Below, piece after piece: positions 15,771 through 24,019 of a stretch of 45,025 nucleotides of DNA; position 1 is the stretch's first letter; every line of letters starts with the position of its first letter. A program made the position numbers and the translations under genes. The notes beneath the pieces are model-generated. The model made no database searches. It was given only the letters and a program-made list of their open reading frames with translations, and was not told the origin of the DNA. This DNA comes from Saprospiraceae bacterium. GTDB lineage: Bacteria > Bacteroidota > Bacteroidia > Chitinophagales > Saprospiraceae. Where the stretch lies: the NCBI GenBank assembly GCA_019638385.1, contig JAHBTW010000027.1, positions 1 through 45,025 on the forward strand, given 5' to 3'.

Positions 15771-16217
15771 TTACCTCCTCACCACCAGCGTATTGGCCAT
15801 GATGTCGTGGAGTGCCTGCTTTTTATCGGTGAACCCGGCCATCATAAATCCGATGAGCAGAATGAGGCCGGAAACGATCTTACCGAAATAGCGCCCCGCC
15901 GCCTGTCCGCCTGTGATTCGGTTGCCGTCCATATCAGTAACGATGATCCCGACGGCCTGCTTGCCAAACGTAGCCTGCTTTTCAGAGCTTTCGAGGTAAA
16001 TGAAATAGAAGACGCCCAATACCCCGCCTATCACCTGTGATAGCGCATTCGGTTCGAGGAAACTGCCTCCGATGGTACCGTAAATAATGTACATCGGAAT
16101 GCCGATGATGATGCTGTCAATCAGGTACGCCGCTACGCGCAGCCAAAAACCGGCGTATTCCGGTTCGAATCGTTGCGGCTGGTCGAGTTCGTCGAGAATG
16201 AGGTCCTGGTCTGTCAT
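15771..16217 (-). CDS. RDD family membrane protein
   Basis: The 148-residue protein has the RDD pattern: RVAAYLIDSIIIGIPMYIIY (Arg and Asp within the first membrane segment), a second segment (VIGGVLGVFYFIYLE), then ATFGKQAVGIIVTDMDGNRI, a typical RDD loop, and a last hydrophobic segment (GKIVSGLILLIGFMMAGF) with the ending KKQALHDIMANTLVV. The biochemical role of such proteins is not settled; some act in ion transport. It lies on the same strand as the two genes after it but is separated from them by the palindrome at 15712-15748. Confidence 0.88.
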   Translation of the reverse strand: MTDQDLILDELDQPQRFEPEYAGFWLRVAAYLIDSIIIGIPMYIIYGTIGGSFLEPNALSQVIGGVLGVFYFIYLESSEKQATFGKQAVGIIVTDMDGNRITGGQAAGRYFGKIVSGLILLIGFMMAGFTDKKQALHDIMANTLVVRR

Positions 16218-16277
16218 GGTTAATGAGATATTGGTTAATGATGCTCAAAAATACCATGCTTTCGCTGAAAACCAAAT

Positions 16278-16757
16278 TCAGGCCGGCCTTTTGCTGCGTT
16301 TTTGAAAATATTTCTGCGCTACGACCAACAGCCCGAATGACTCGCAATCTTCTTTGGTTTGTTTGGCATGGTGCGCGCCGTGCGCCCGTAGAATGGCCCG
16401 GCTGTAAGGGCTGTCCAATTGCCGGAACCACTTGAACCGCTGATGGATATACACATCGTGGATGAGAAAGTAGATAAGCCCGTAAATGGATATGCCGATG
16501 CCTACAAACAACAAGCTGATATACGGCGTGGCTGTGCCGATGATGTAGCAGGCTGCACTGGGAATGGCAAACACCAGAAAAAACAAGTCGTTGCGCTGAA
16601 AAAAGCGGCCCTTGTGCTCGTGCGGCTTGTGGTGGTCTTCGTGCCAATTCCAGAGGAAGCCGTGCATGACGTACTTGTGCGCAAACCAGGCCACAAACTC
16701 CATGCCGGCCACAGCGGCGAGGGTGATAAAAACGTACAGTGCGATTTGCATACTCAA
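16278..16757 (-). CDS. crtZ: Beta-carotene 3-hydroxylase
   Basis: The 159-residue membrane protein has four histidine clusters at fatty-acid-hydroxylase spacing: HKYVMHG, HEDHH, HDVYIHQR and HGAHH. Together with the segments ALYVFITLAAVAGMEFVAWF and LFFLVFAIPSAACYII this identifies the di-iron CrtZ type of carotenoid hydroxylase, which adds hydroxyl groups to the beta rings to form zeaxanthin. Length and motif order match the family. No other carotenoid gene is in the window, so the pathway is encoded elsewhere. Confidence 0.9.
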   Translation of the reverse strand: MSMQIALYVFITLAAVAGMEFVAWFAHKYVMHGFLWNWHEDHHKPHEHKGRFFQRNDLFFLVFAIPSAACYIIGTATPYISLLFVGIGISIYGLIYFLIHDVYIHQRFKWFRQLDSPYSRAILRAHGAHHAKQTKEDCESFGLLVVAQKYFQKRSKRPA

Positions 16758-16868
16758 AAGCTTTTTAGATAACGGTCGTGGAACGATTCTGCGCCCCGCT
16801 TTTGTTCATGAGGCATTGCTATAAAAATTAAGCGAGCCAAATTGTTGCAATTTCGAAAGATGTCGGCG

Positions 16869-16876
16869 TATATTTG
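16869..16876 (+). promoter_or_regulatory. tRNA promoter, TATATTTG box
   Basis: TATATTTG matches TAnnTTTG, with TTG 21 nt upstream (in ATTGTTGCAATT). The mature tRNA begins 19 nt downstream. Confidence 0.6.
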
Positions 16877-16894
16877 CGCTCGCTTTTGCAAAAA

Positions 16895-16968
16895 GGCACG
16901 GTAGCTCAGCCGGTCAGAGCGCATGATTCATAATCATGAGGTCGGGAGTTCAAGTCTCCCCCGTGCTA
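16895..16968 (+). tRNA. tRNA-Met (anticodon CAU)
   Basis: The 74-nt cloverleaf has an acceptor stem GGCACGG/CCGTGCT with a G-U first pair, D stem GCTC/GAGC, anticodon stem CATGA/TCATG with loop TTCATAA, variable loop AGGTC and T stem GGGAG/CTCCC with TTCAAGT. The CAU anticodon and a paired first base exclude the initiator. Elongator Met is most likely; a tRNA-Ile with lysidine at position 34 has the same anticodon and cannot be fully excluded. The 3' CCA is not encoded. Confidence 0.95.
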
Positions 16969-16976
16969 CGAAAACC

Positions 16977-17019
16977 AACCATCCCGAATTTCGGCGCCCG
17001 CCGGAGTTCGGGATTTTTT
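16977..17019 (+). terminator. tRNA terminator; copy 1 of a 43-bp duplicated sequence
   Basis: ATCCCGAA pairs with TTCGGGAT around a GC-rich inner part and is followed by six T residues, directly after the tRNA. The same 43 bases occur without change at 18928-18970. Confidence 0.85.
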
Positions 17020-17172
17020 GTTTCAGGGATTTCCTCAAAACTTGCTTTGCCAAAATTTAAATGTTAAAAAAATCGGAATAAATTTATTCTCCCTATTTTT
17101 ATCCGGATGTCAGAATTTTGTGAATTAAATCCATCAAATCCCGTAGTATTTTTTCACCTCAAATATCTTTGT

Positions 17173-17946
17173 ATGAAGACTGCATTCCACTTTTTATTCC
17201 TGATTTGCGCAGCAACCCTGTGGCATTTTACCCCCGCCCACCCCCAAACAATAGTTCGGGGAGGGCAAAAATGTACAATAAAGTTCTGCCCCTGAAATTC
17301 AAGTCAGGGGCATCCGAACAAGATATTGTCTCATTTGAAGCAACGCATCGGCTCAAAAAGCTCCGACAGGCCATTACCGGGTTCATTGATTACGAGATTC
17401 CACCACTGCACGACATTACCTCCGTTCATGATCGCTTACAAAAATCGGCTCTGGTGGAAACATTGCAATATAACTATATGGGGCACTTGCTCCGCGCGCC
17501 CAACGATCCGCTCTTTCCCGATCAATGGCATCTCAACAAGATCAAGGCAGACGCTGCCTGGGACATCACTACGGGCAGTAGCAGCATCGTCGTTGCGACG
17601 CTCAATACCGGTATTGATTGGGATCATCCCGATCTGGATGGAGTAATATACCACAATCCGGGAGAAGATGCCTGGCAGACACCATTCAACCCTTCCACCG
17701 GCAATGGCATGGATAATGACGGCAACGGCTTTGTTGATGATTGGCGCGGCTGGAATTTTTTGGATAACAATAATAATACGGATGATTTATGTCCGAGACA
17801 TACACGGACGCTTACAGCAGGTCTTGCCCTGGCAGGAAGGCCAAACAACCGCCTTAGACTTAAGCGACCTGCCTGCATCCATATATGTAGTGACTATTGA
17901 ATCGGGCGAGCGCATACTTTACAGGCAAAAGGTGGTAAAGCAATAA
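17173..17946 (+). pseudogene. Decayed subtilisin-like (S8) protease with T9SS sorting tail
   Basis: Three pieces of one protease gene remain. A signal peptide starts at ATG 17173 (MKTAFHFLFLICAATLWHF). The frame is lost at an A5 run (17267-17271); one more A would restore it. The prodomain and N-terminal catalytic part follow (to about 17787), with LNTGIDWDHPDL, where the catalytic Asp of the usual DTG is Asn. The frame then jumps to the end of a type A T9SS C-terminal domain (DIHGRLQQVLPWQEGQTTAL ... YRQKVVKQ, about 17787-17946). The His and Ser parts of the triad are missing, so an internal deletion removed most of the catalytic domain. It cannot be an active protease. A TATCTTTG box ends one base before the start codon. 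Confidence 0.85.
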
Positions 17947-17966
17947 ATTATTATCGGATTCCTGCG

Positions 17967-17991
17967 GCGGGCAATGCGCTCAATTGCCCGC
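17967..17991 (+). other. Hairpin between the two pseudogenes
   Basis: GCGGGCAAT and ATTGCCCGC pair across a 7-nt loop. A run of T residues comes only about 14 nt later, so it is a weak terminator at best. Confidence 0.45.
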
Positions 17992-18030
17992 TGCTTCAGT
18001 TCTTTTTTCCACTCAAACCGCATATACATC

Positions 18031-18851
18031 ATGTATAAAATAATAAATAGGCTGGTATTGGGCCTCCTGCCGTTTGTATTCCTGTGGAGCCAAAATACTT
18101 TTATGACCTCCATTGACCTCAATAACGATGCAGAGTACAGCATTCAGATTATTCGCCTCGAAGATGGGTATTTGGTTTCATCCTTTTCCAGATGTATGAA
18201 TAATTCAGTGGGTTGTATCGGACTTTAATTAATATGCGTCGCGCCGCCAATGGCGACCTCATCGGCATGGGCTATGTCAGGCTCTCTTCTCAGGGGCTTG
18301 GCACTTGCGGTTGGATTTTTCGCATATCTCCCCAAGGGGAGCTGCGCTGGCAGCGCACCATCGCTGATCTGCGCTCCCGGATCAAATCGAGCTACTTTTA
18401 CGACGTGGCGGAAGACCCCGACGGCATGTTGGTATTCACGGGGCTGTATCAGGACACCTTTTCCAATCATACGCCGTGGATAAACAACCCCAATGTGTGG
18501 CTGGTCAAGTTGGATAGTATGGGGTGTCTGGAGCCGGGCTGCGGCGAGGTGCAAATCGTTACCTCCACGCGGGAGCTTGTGACGCCGAGCGTTGAAAAGC
18601 CCGTACTTATTGCTTCGCCTAATCCGGCGCACGACTTCTTCCACCTGAGCCTCGCCGGGTTTGCGCATCCGGTATTTCCGCTCCGGGTTCGGCTGTGGGA
18701 CATGCAGGGCCGCCTCGTACAAAGCACAGAAGCTCAGGAGTATCCGGTCTCTATCCAAAGCAGGCAACTGCCGCCGGGCATGTATCTGGCACAGGTGCAG
18801 ACTGCTGCCGGGCAAACGGGCGTAGTGAAGGTGGTGCTGAAGGGAGTGTAA
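18031..18851 (+). pseudogene. Broken secreted protein gene with T9SS type A sorting tail
   Basis: A signal-peptide frame begins at ATG 18031 (MYKIINRLVLGLLPFVFLWS) and stops at 18228 after SVGCIGL. The rest continues in another frame from about 18213 to 18851 and ends in a T9SS type A domain (ASPNPAHDFFHLSLAG, LWDMQGRLVQS, LPPGMYLAQVQTAAGQTGVV). The two frames overlap by 16 bp, so a frameshift or small deletion near 18213-18228 separates export signal from body. The body has pieces such as GDLIGMGYVR and WLVKLDSMGCLEPGC that recur in Bacteroidota surface proteins with beta-propeller-like repeats. Its stop codon lies inside the 74-bp palindrome at 18849-18922. Without correction the product would not be exported. 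Confidence 0.7.
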
Positions 18852-18922
18852 CGGTATCGGTAACGGTATCGGTAGAGACGCAATGCATTGCGTCTCTACC
18901 GATACCGTTACCGATACCGTTA
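18849..18922. repeat. 74-bp perfect palindrome
   Basis: The sequence is its own exact reverse complement with the centre between 18885 and 18886 (CAATG|CATTG). Each arm contains TAACGGTATCGG twice in tandem and then GTAGAGACGCAATG. The core TAGAGACGCAATGCATTGCG type recurs, from memory, as a dispersed palindromic repeat in Bacteroidota and cyanobacteria. It overlaps the stop codon of the preceding frame and is followed 5 bp later by the second copy of the 43-bp terminator. Confidence 0.95.
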
Positions 18923-18927
18923 ATACA

Positions 18928-18970
18928 AACCATCCCGAATTTCGGCGCCCGCCGGAGTTCGGGATTTTTT
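18928..18970 (+). terminator. Copy 2 of the 43-bp duplicated terminator
   Basis: Identical over 43 bases to 16977-17019, including the hairpin and six T residues. It ends 36 bp before the gluconokinase fusion gene. Confidence 0.8.
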
Positions 18971-19005
18971 ATTCCCGGTGTATCCTTTTTTCTACATTTA
19001 GCGCC

Positions 19006-20910
19006 ATGAACCGCAACGTCATCTTCATCACCGGCGTATCCGGGAGTGGCAAAACAACACTGGGCCGGCTGCTGGCGCAACGCTTAGACATTCCTTTTGC
19101 CGACGGCGACGACTTTCATCCGCCGGAAAACATTCACAAAATGCAATCCGGCGTACCCCTCAACGACGCCGACCGCCTGCCCTGGCTCGAAGCCATCCGG
19201 CGCTTCGCCGTGGACGCCGTGCAACGTTCTTCTGTGGTCATTGCCTGTTCGGCGCTGAAAGCCGCTTACCGGGCGCTACTCTCGCAAGGGTTTCCGGGCC
19301 GTCGATGCTTTTGGGTTCACCTCAACGGCGATTACGACACCATATATAAACGACTGTCTGCAAGGCAGGGGCATTTTATGCCGGAGCAATTGCTGCGCTC
19401 CCAGTTCGATGCTTACGAGCCGCCGGATGACGGGCTGCTGTTGGATGTGGCAGAACCGCCGGAGCGGCTGATTCAAAAAATTATGGATGCTATGGAAAAT
19501 CAACCTGCTGAAATGGGCCTGATCGGGCTGGGGGTGATGGGCAGGAACTTAGCCCGCAATTTTGGTCGAAACGGCATGGCGCTCGCGTTGTACAACCGCC
19601 ATGTACCCGGCAAAGAAGAAAGGGTGGCCGAACAATGCGTGGCCGATTACCGGGAGTTGTCGGGTGCGGCGGCTTTTGAAGACTTGCCGGCATTCGTCGC
19701 TTCGTTGGCGCTTCCGCGCAAAATATTTCTGATGATCGAAGCCGGGCCGGCGGTAGATCAGGTATTGGATGCGCTGTTGCCCTTGCTCAGCCCCGGCGAT
19801 GTGGTGATTGATGGCGGAAATTCTCACTACAACGACACACTTAGAAGAGCGGAGCGACTGAACACGGCCGGCATACACTATCTCGGCGCGGGGGTTTCGG
19901 GCGGCGAGGAAGGCGCCTTGAACGGGCCGGCCATCATGCCCGGAGGATCAGCGGAAGGGTACCGGCTCGTCGAGCCGTATCTGCACGCCGCAGCGGCAAA
20001 AGACGCAGCCGGGAAGCCCTGCTGTGCTTACATCGGACCGGACGGGGCCGGGCACTTTGTAAAAATGGTCCACAACGGCATCGAGTACGCCGAAATGCAA
20101 TTGCTCTCCGAGGTTTATACCTTTTTACGGTGGGAATTGAGATTGGACATTGAAGCCGTGGCGGCCGAATTGCAAAACTGGCAACAAACCGAATTGCAAA
20201 GCTATCTGCTGGGCATTACGCTGGATATACTCCGCTACCGGGAAAATGGCGCTCCGCTGATAGATCAGATTTTGGACAAGGCCGGCAACAAAGGCACCGG
20301 CAGTTGGACGACCGTGGCCGCCTGCGAACTCGGCGTGCCCGCGTCGGTCATAGCCGCTGCGCTGTTTGCCCGCTATCAGTCGGCCCATAAAGAAGAAAGA
20401 AACGCCCTGAATGGACAATACAACATGCCCGGAGCGCGATTAGGCTTGCGCCATGCAGCCATAAAAAATGCGTACGCGTTTAGCCGCATCATCAATCACC
20501 ATCAGGGATTCCACTTGATCCGGGAAGCCTCCGTGCAATATGGCTGGAACATTGACGCGGCGGAGTTGGCCCGCATCTGGACGAACGGCTGCATCATTCG
20601 TTCGCAATTGATGCAACAAATCTCTGAATGGGTAGGAAATGCTCCATCGCTAATGGCTCATCCGGAAGTAGCGGAGCAATTGCACACATACTATCCTGCT
20701 ATGCGCAATGTGCTGAGCGCGCTTTGTCTGAGCAAACATTCGTATCCCTGCCTGATGGCTGCGCTCGCCGGCTTCAACGGAGCCACCGAGGCGCAATCGG
20801 GCGCTAATTTGATACAGGCACAGCGCGACTATTTCGGCGCCCACACCTACGAGCGCGTGGACAATCCCGGCGGCGGTAAATATCATACCCACTGGACAAA
20901 AAAATTGTAA
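19006..20910 (+). CDS. Gluconokinase / 6-phosphogluconate dehydrogenase fusion protein
   Basis: This 634-residue protein joins two consecutive enzymes. Residues 1-160 are a GntK-type gluconate kinase: P-loop GVSGSGKTT, GDDFHPPENIHKMQ, DRLPWL, ACSALKAAYR. Residues about 163-634 are a full-length decarboxylating 6-phosphogluconate dehydrogenase: NADP-binding GLIGLGVMGRNLA, VVIDGGNSHYNDT, GVSGGEEGALNGPAIMPGG, GAGHFVKMVHNGIEYAEMQL, NKGTGSWT and the C-terminal NPGGGKYHTHW. Together they turn gluconate into ribulose 5-phosphate, CO2 and NADPH. A methionine at the junction (Met163) could allow separate translation of the second enzyme. ATG 19006 is the start that gives the complete kinase fold. The gluconate permease starts 3 bp after it, so the two form an operon. 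Confidence 0.93.
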   Translation: MNRNVIFITGVSGSGKTTLGRLLAQRLDIPFADGDDFHPPENIHKMQSGVPLNDADRLPWLEAIRRFAVDAVQRSSVVIACSALKAAYRALLSQGFPGRRCFWVHLNGDYDTIYKRLSARQGHFMPEQLLRSQFDAYEPPDDGLLLDVAEPPERLIQKIMDAMENQPAEMGLIGLGVMGRNLARNFGRNGMALALYNRHVPGKEERVAEQCVADYRELSGAAAFEDLPAFVASLALPRKIFLMIEAGPAVDQVLDALLPLLSPGDVVIDGGNSHYNDTLRRAERLNTAGIHYLGAGVSGGEEGALNGPAIMPGGSAEGYRLVEPYLHAAAAKDAAGKPCCAYIGPDGAGHFVKMVHNGIEYAEMQLLSEVYTFLRWELRLDIEAVAAELQNWQQTELQSYLLGITLDILRYRENGAPLIDQILDKAGNKGTGSWTTVAACELGVPASVIAAALFARYQSAHKEERNALNGQYNMPGARLGLRHAAIKNAYAFSRIINHHQGFHLIREASVQYGWNIDAAELARIWTNGCIIRSQLMQQISEWVGNAPSLMAHPEVAEQLHTYYPAMRNVLSALCLSKHSYPCLMAALAGFNGATEAQSGANLIQAQRDYFGAHTYERVDNPGGGKYHTHWTKKL

Positions 20911-20913
20911 CGC

Positions 20914-22251
20914 ATGGATCAGTTTGTTCTGTTATTGTCGGTAGCGGCGGGCGTTGCCATCCTGCTATTACTCATTTTGAAAGCCCGCATTCCGGCGTTC
21001 ATCGCGTTGTTGATTGCTTCTATATGTACGGGGTTGATGGCAGGGCTGTCGGGCAAGGAGATCATTGACACGGTGCAATTGGGGATGGGTTCCACGCTGG
21101 GCTTTGTGGCTACGGTGGTGGGCTTAGGCGCCATTTTCGGCGGCATATTGGAAAAGACCGGCGGGGCCAGGGGCATCGCCGCATTTTTGTTGCAGCGCGC
21201 CGGCCCGCAAAAAGCGCCCTTGGCCATGACCCTTGCCGGGTTTGTCATAGCCATTCCGGTGTTTTTCGATGTGGCTTTTATCATCCTGTACCCGGTCATT
21301 GCAGCCTTGCAGCGCAATACCGGAAAATCCATACTGGCATTCGCCATACCGCTGCTGGCCGGACTGGCCACAACCCATGCCTTCATACCGCCCACGCCCG
21401 GCCCGGTGGCGGTGGCGCAGATTATCGGCGCGGATTTGGGGCTGGTCATCACGGTGGGATTGATCGCAGGGGTTCCGGCGGCATGTATTGCCGGCTTGCT
21501 GTTTGGCAGGTTTATTTCCAGCCGCATTTATGTGGAAGTACCGGCCACGACAGCAGAGGTATCGGGCGATACCATGCCCAATATCGGCATTTTGCTGGCC
21601 ATCATTACATTGCCTATTGCGCTCATTTTGGTCAACACCTTTGTCGCGTCGGGGCTTATTCAGGTAGAATCGGCATGGCTGCTCACGGTCATCAGCCTGT
21701 TAGGTCATCCTTTCGGTGCACTCATTCTGGCCAATATTTTAGCTTGGTACCTGCTCGGCAGGCGGGCGGGGTTTGCTTCTGCCGATTTGTTGAAAATTTC
21801 TGCACAATCCCTTCAGCCGGCCGGTATCATCATCTTGCTCACCGGTGCGGGGGGGGTGTTCAAGCAAGTGCTGGTGCAAACAGGGGCCGGCGAGATGATG
21901 GCCGGGGCCGTGAGTGAATGGGGCGTGCCCGTCATTGTTTTTGCATTTTTGGCGGCGGCGCTGGTTCGCATATTGCAGGGTTCGGCCACGGTGGCCATGA
22001 TCACCTCGGCGGGGTTAGTAGCGCCTTTGCTGACGGGCGGCGGCTTATCCGGCATACAACTCGCTGCGGTGGTCATTGCCATTGCTTCGGGCGCCACGGT
22101 ACTGTCGCATGTCAATGACAGCGGGTTCTGGTTGGTAAAAGAATATCTCGGCCTCACGGAATCTCAAACTTTTCGTTCCTGGACGGTGATGACGGTACTG
22201 CTTGGCGTAGTGGGGTTTGCGGGAGCGCTGGGGGTGTTCCTGGCGGGGTAG
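20914..22251 (+). CDS. Gluconate:H+ symporter, GntP family
   Basis: The 445-residue, very hydrophobic protein shows a dozen or more membrane segments and GntP family blocks: GLGAIFGGILEKTGGA, PVFFDVAFIILYPVI, AFIPPTPGPVAVAQIIGADLG, LQGSATVAMITSAGLVAPL and HVNDSGFWLVKEYLGLTESQ. It should import gluconate with protons across the inner membrane. It begins 3 bp after the kinase-dehydrogenase fusion, which consumes its substrate, so uptake and the next two reactions are made from one message. Confidence 0.93.
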   Translation: MDQFVLLLSVAAGVAILLLLILKARIPAFIALLIASICTGLMAGLSGKEIIDTVQLGMGSTLGFVATVVGLGAIFGGILEKTGGARGIAAFLLQRAGPQKAPLAMTLAGFVIAIPVFFDVAFIILYPVIAALQRNTGKSILAFAIPLLAGLATTHAFIPPTPGPVAVAQIIGADLGLVITVGLIAGVPAACIAGLLFGRFISSRIYVEVPATTAEVSGDTMPNIGILLAIITLPIALILVNTFVASGLIQVESAWLLTVISLLGHPFGALILANILAWYLLGRRAGFASADLLKISAQSLQPAGIIILLTGAGGVFKQVLVQTGAGEMMAGAVSEWGVPVIVFAFLAAALVRILQGSATVAMITSAGLVAPLLTGGGLSGIQLAAVVIAIASGATVLSHVNDSGFWLVKEYLGLTESQTFRSWTVMTVLLGVVGFAGALGVFLAG

Positions 22252-22442
22252 AGCAGAGAGCATGGGGCATAGTGGCGCTGCCGAAGTTTGTGGCGTGCAA
22301 GCGGGAACGGCAAAAAGGCGAGGCGTGGAGGATCCTATATAATACACACGACATGGCAAGCACGGATTGTAGTTTTGCCGCCTGCCAATTTGCACTTTGC
22401 CCCTTTGCCCCAGCCCAGAACTTGCCTTTTACACAAAGCCCC
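22252..22442. other. Intergenic stretch after the gluconate permease
   Basis: No convincing gene, terminator or repeat was found in this part. The open frame that crosses it on the plus strand has no protein-like character. Confidence 0.4.
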
Positions 22443-22550
22443 TTACTCGTCTCCTTTGCCTTTGTCGAAGATTTCAGAGGCTATGTATTCTTTGTTGAGG
22501 ATTACAACCCCCAGCAAGAGGATGGAAATGAGAATAATGTCGCTACTCAT
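22443..22550 (-). CDS. Possible 35-residue membrane microprotein
   Basis: A short frame reads MSSDIILISILLLGVVILNK, then EYIASEIFDKGKGDE: one hydrophobic helix with a short N terminus and a charged C-terminal tail, the layout of single-pass small membrane proteins. It stands alone between the gluconate permease and porQ, both on the other strand. I recognise no family. Codon use and the clean helix-tail division support it; the small size makes chance possible. Confidence 0.4.
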   Translation of the reverse strand: MSSDIILISILLLGVVILNKEYIASEIFDKGKGDE

Positions 22551-22883
22551 GGTATGTTTAATATGTTTTTGGGAATGATAAAAACACTCATCGCACTGAC
22601 AAGCAGTACGTTGAGCATGATAATTTCTTCAAAGGAATCTCAAATCAGGATATCAGTCAGTTCTTCCTGTCTATGAATAATTTATTTCAAAAATGTAAGG
22701 GAATCGGGAAGAACCTGCCAAAGTTAAGGTTTTTGTCGGGTTAATTGCAAGCGACGGCCGTTAAATGTGCATGAAATCTTTTTTGAAATCCTAATGAACA
22801 ATATATCTTCGCTTTGTGCCTTATTCAAAAACCGGTGTAAAGACCGGCGCATCCGGTCGTTTTATTGACCTCTACGCATTGAT
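22551..22883 (+). other. Upstream region of porQ with a hairpin at 22842-22858
   Basis: No coding sequence was found. GACCGG and CCGGTC pair across a 5-nt loop at 22842-22858 and are followed by GTTTTATT, 26 bp before the porQ start; an upstream ACCGGT (22831-22836) can pair with the same strand. This may be a leader structure. No clear TAnnTTTG box was found. Confidence 0.35.
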
Positions 22884-23939
22884 ATGAAAACACAAATACT
22901 CCTTCCTGCGCTGTTTGTCGGATTGGCTTTTCAGGCGGCGGCCCAATTGGGCGGCTTGCACACTTTTTCTTTTCTCAATCTGTCTCCTTCGGCGCGCATC
23001 AGCGGCTTAGGCGGCAACTTGATCACCGTGATGGACGACGACGTCAACCTCGCCTACCACAATCCCAGCCTGTTGAATGCCTCCATGCATCAGCAACTGG
23101 CGTTCAGTCACGGCTTCCTGTTTGAAGGCATTCAGCAAGGTTATGCAGGCTTTGGGCATCATGCGGGGCGTTGGAACACCACTTTCCACAGCGGCATTCA
23201 GTATGTGCGCTATGGAGTGTTCGACTACACGGATGAGTTCGGCAATGAGGGCGGCACTTTCAAAGCAGCCGAATACGCCATCACGCTCGGCGCGGCGCGG
23301 CAGGTGGACGAACGTCTTTCCATCGGCGTCAATGCAAAGCTCATCACCTCGCAGTTGGAAAGCTACCATTCGCTCGGCATTGCGGCCGATCTGGCGGCGG
23401 TGTATTTCGACACAGCGCGGCAACTGACCTTCACCGTGGTGATGCGCAACGTGGGCGCCCAACTGAGCACCTACCGCAGCGGCAACCGCGAACCGCTGCC
23501 CTTCGACTTTCAGGCCGGCATATCCAAGCGGCTGCAATATCTGCCTTTTCGGTTCTCCGTAATTTATCACCACATTCAGCGCTGGAACCTGCTGTACGAC
23601 GATCCGAACCGCACGGAATCGAACAATATTTTTGCCGGCGATGACCCGATGGAGCGCAGTGACGTGTCTTTGTTTTTTGACAATTTTTTTCGGCACTTCA
23701 TATTCAACGGAGAGTTGCTCATCGGGCAACGCGAGTCTTTGCGGCTCCGGGTGGGTTACAATCACTTTTTGCGGCAAGAGCTTCAGGTAGAAAACTACCG
23801 CTCCCTGTCGGGCTTTACGTTCGGCGCAGGCATTCGCATCAGCCGGTTCCGGTTAGACTACGGCCGGAGCAATTACCACCTGGCCGGAGGGCTTAATCAC
23901 TTGAGCATTTCTACCAATTTGCGCGAATTCCGGCGCTGA
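22884..23939 (+). CDS. porQ: Type IX secretion system protein PorQ
   Basis: The 351-residue protein has a signal peptide (MKTQILLPALFVGLAFQAAA) and then LGGLHTFSFLNLSPSARISG and LGGNLITVMDDDVNLAYHNP, the typical start of PorQ, followed by alternating strands of an outer-membrane beta barrel related to FadL and PorV. The end (RFRLDYGRSNYHLAGGLNHL) is also characteristic. PorQ is an outer-membrane component of the T9SS, which exports and anchors proteins with C-terminal sorting domains such as the giant repeat protein at 29203-35250. The serpin gene follows after 80 bp on the same strand and may be co-transcribed. Confidence 0.88.
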   Translation: MKTQILLPALFVGLAFQAAAQLGGLHTFSFLNLSPSARISGLGGNLITVMDDDVNLAYHNPSLLNASMHQQLAFSHGFLFEGIQQGYAGFGHHAGRWNTTFHSGIQYVRYGVFDYTDEFGNEGGTFKAAEYAITLGAARQVDERLSIGVNAKLITSQLESYHSLGIAADLAAVYFDTARQLTFTVVMRNVGAQLSTYRSGNREPLPFDFQAGISKRLQYLPFRFSVIYHHIQRWNLLYDDPNRTESNNIFAGDDPMERSDVSLFFDNFFRHFIFNGELLIGQRESLRLRVGYNHFLRQELQVENYRSLSGFTFGAGIRISRFRLDYGRSNYHLAGGLNHLSISTNLREFRR

Positions 23940-24019
23940 CCCCAACCTTATGCGCATTCAGGCGGTCTTAATTGGGTAGGTTCACCAAACCTGCGTTTTC
24001 ATCATTCAATCCATTTATT

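Noticed and set aside
16895..16968. Initiator tRNA
   Set aside because: The first base pair is G-U, not the unpaired C-A of bacterial initiators, and the anticodon stem lacks the three G-C pairs.
22272..22676. 134-residue plus-strand frame after the gluconate permease
   Set aside because: Its composition is not protein-like and it has no signal or domain; the opposite-strand 35-residue frame is more convincing.
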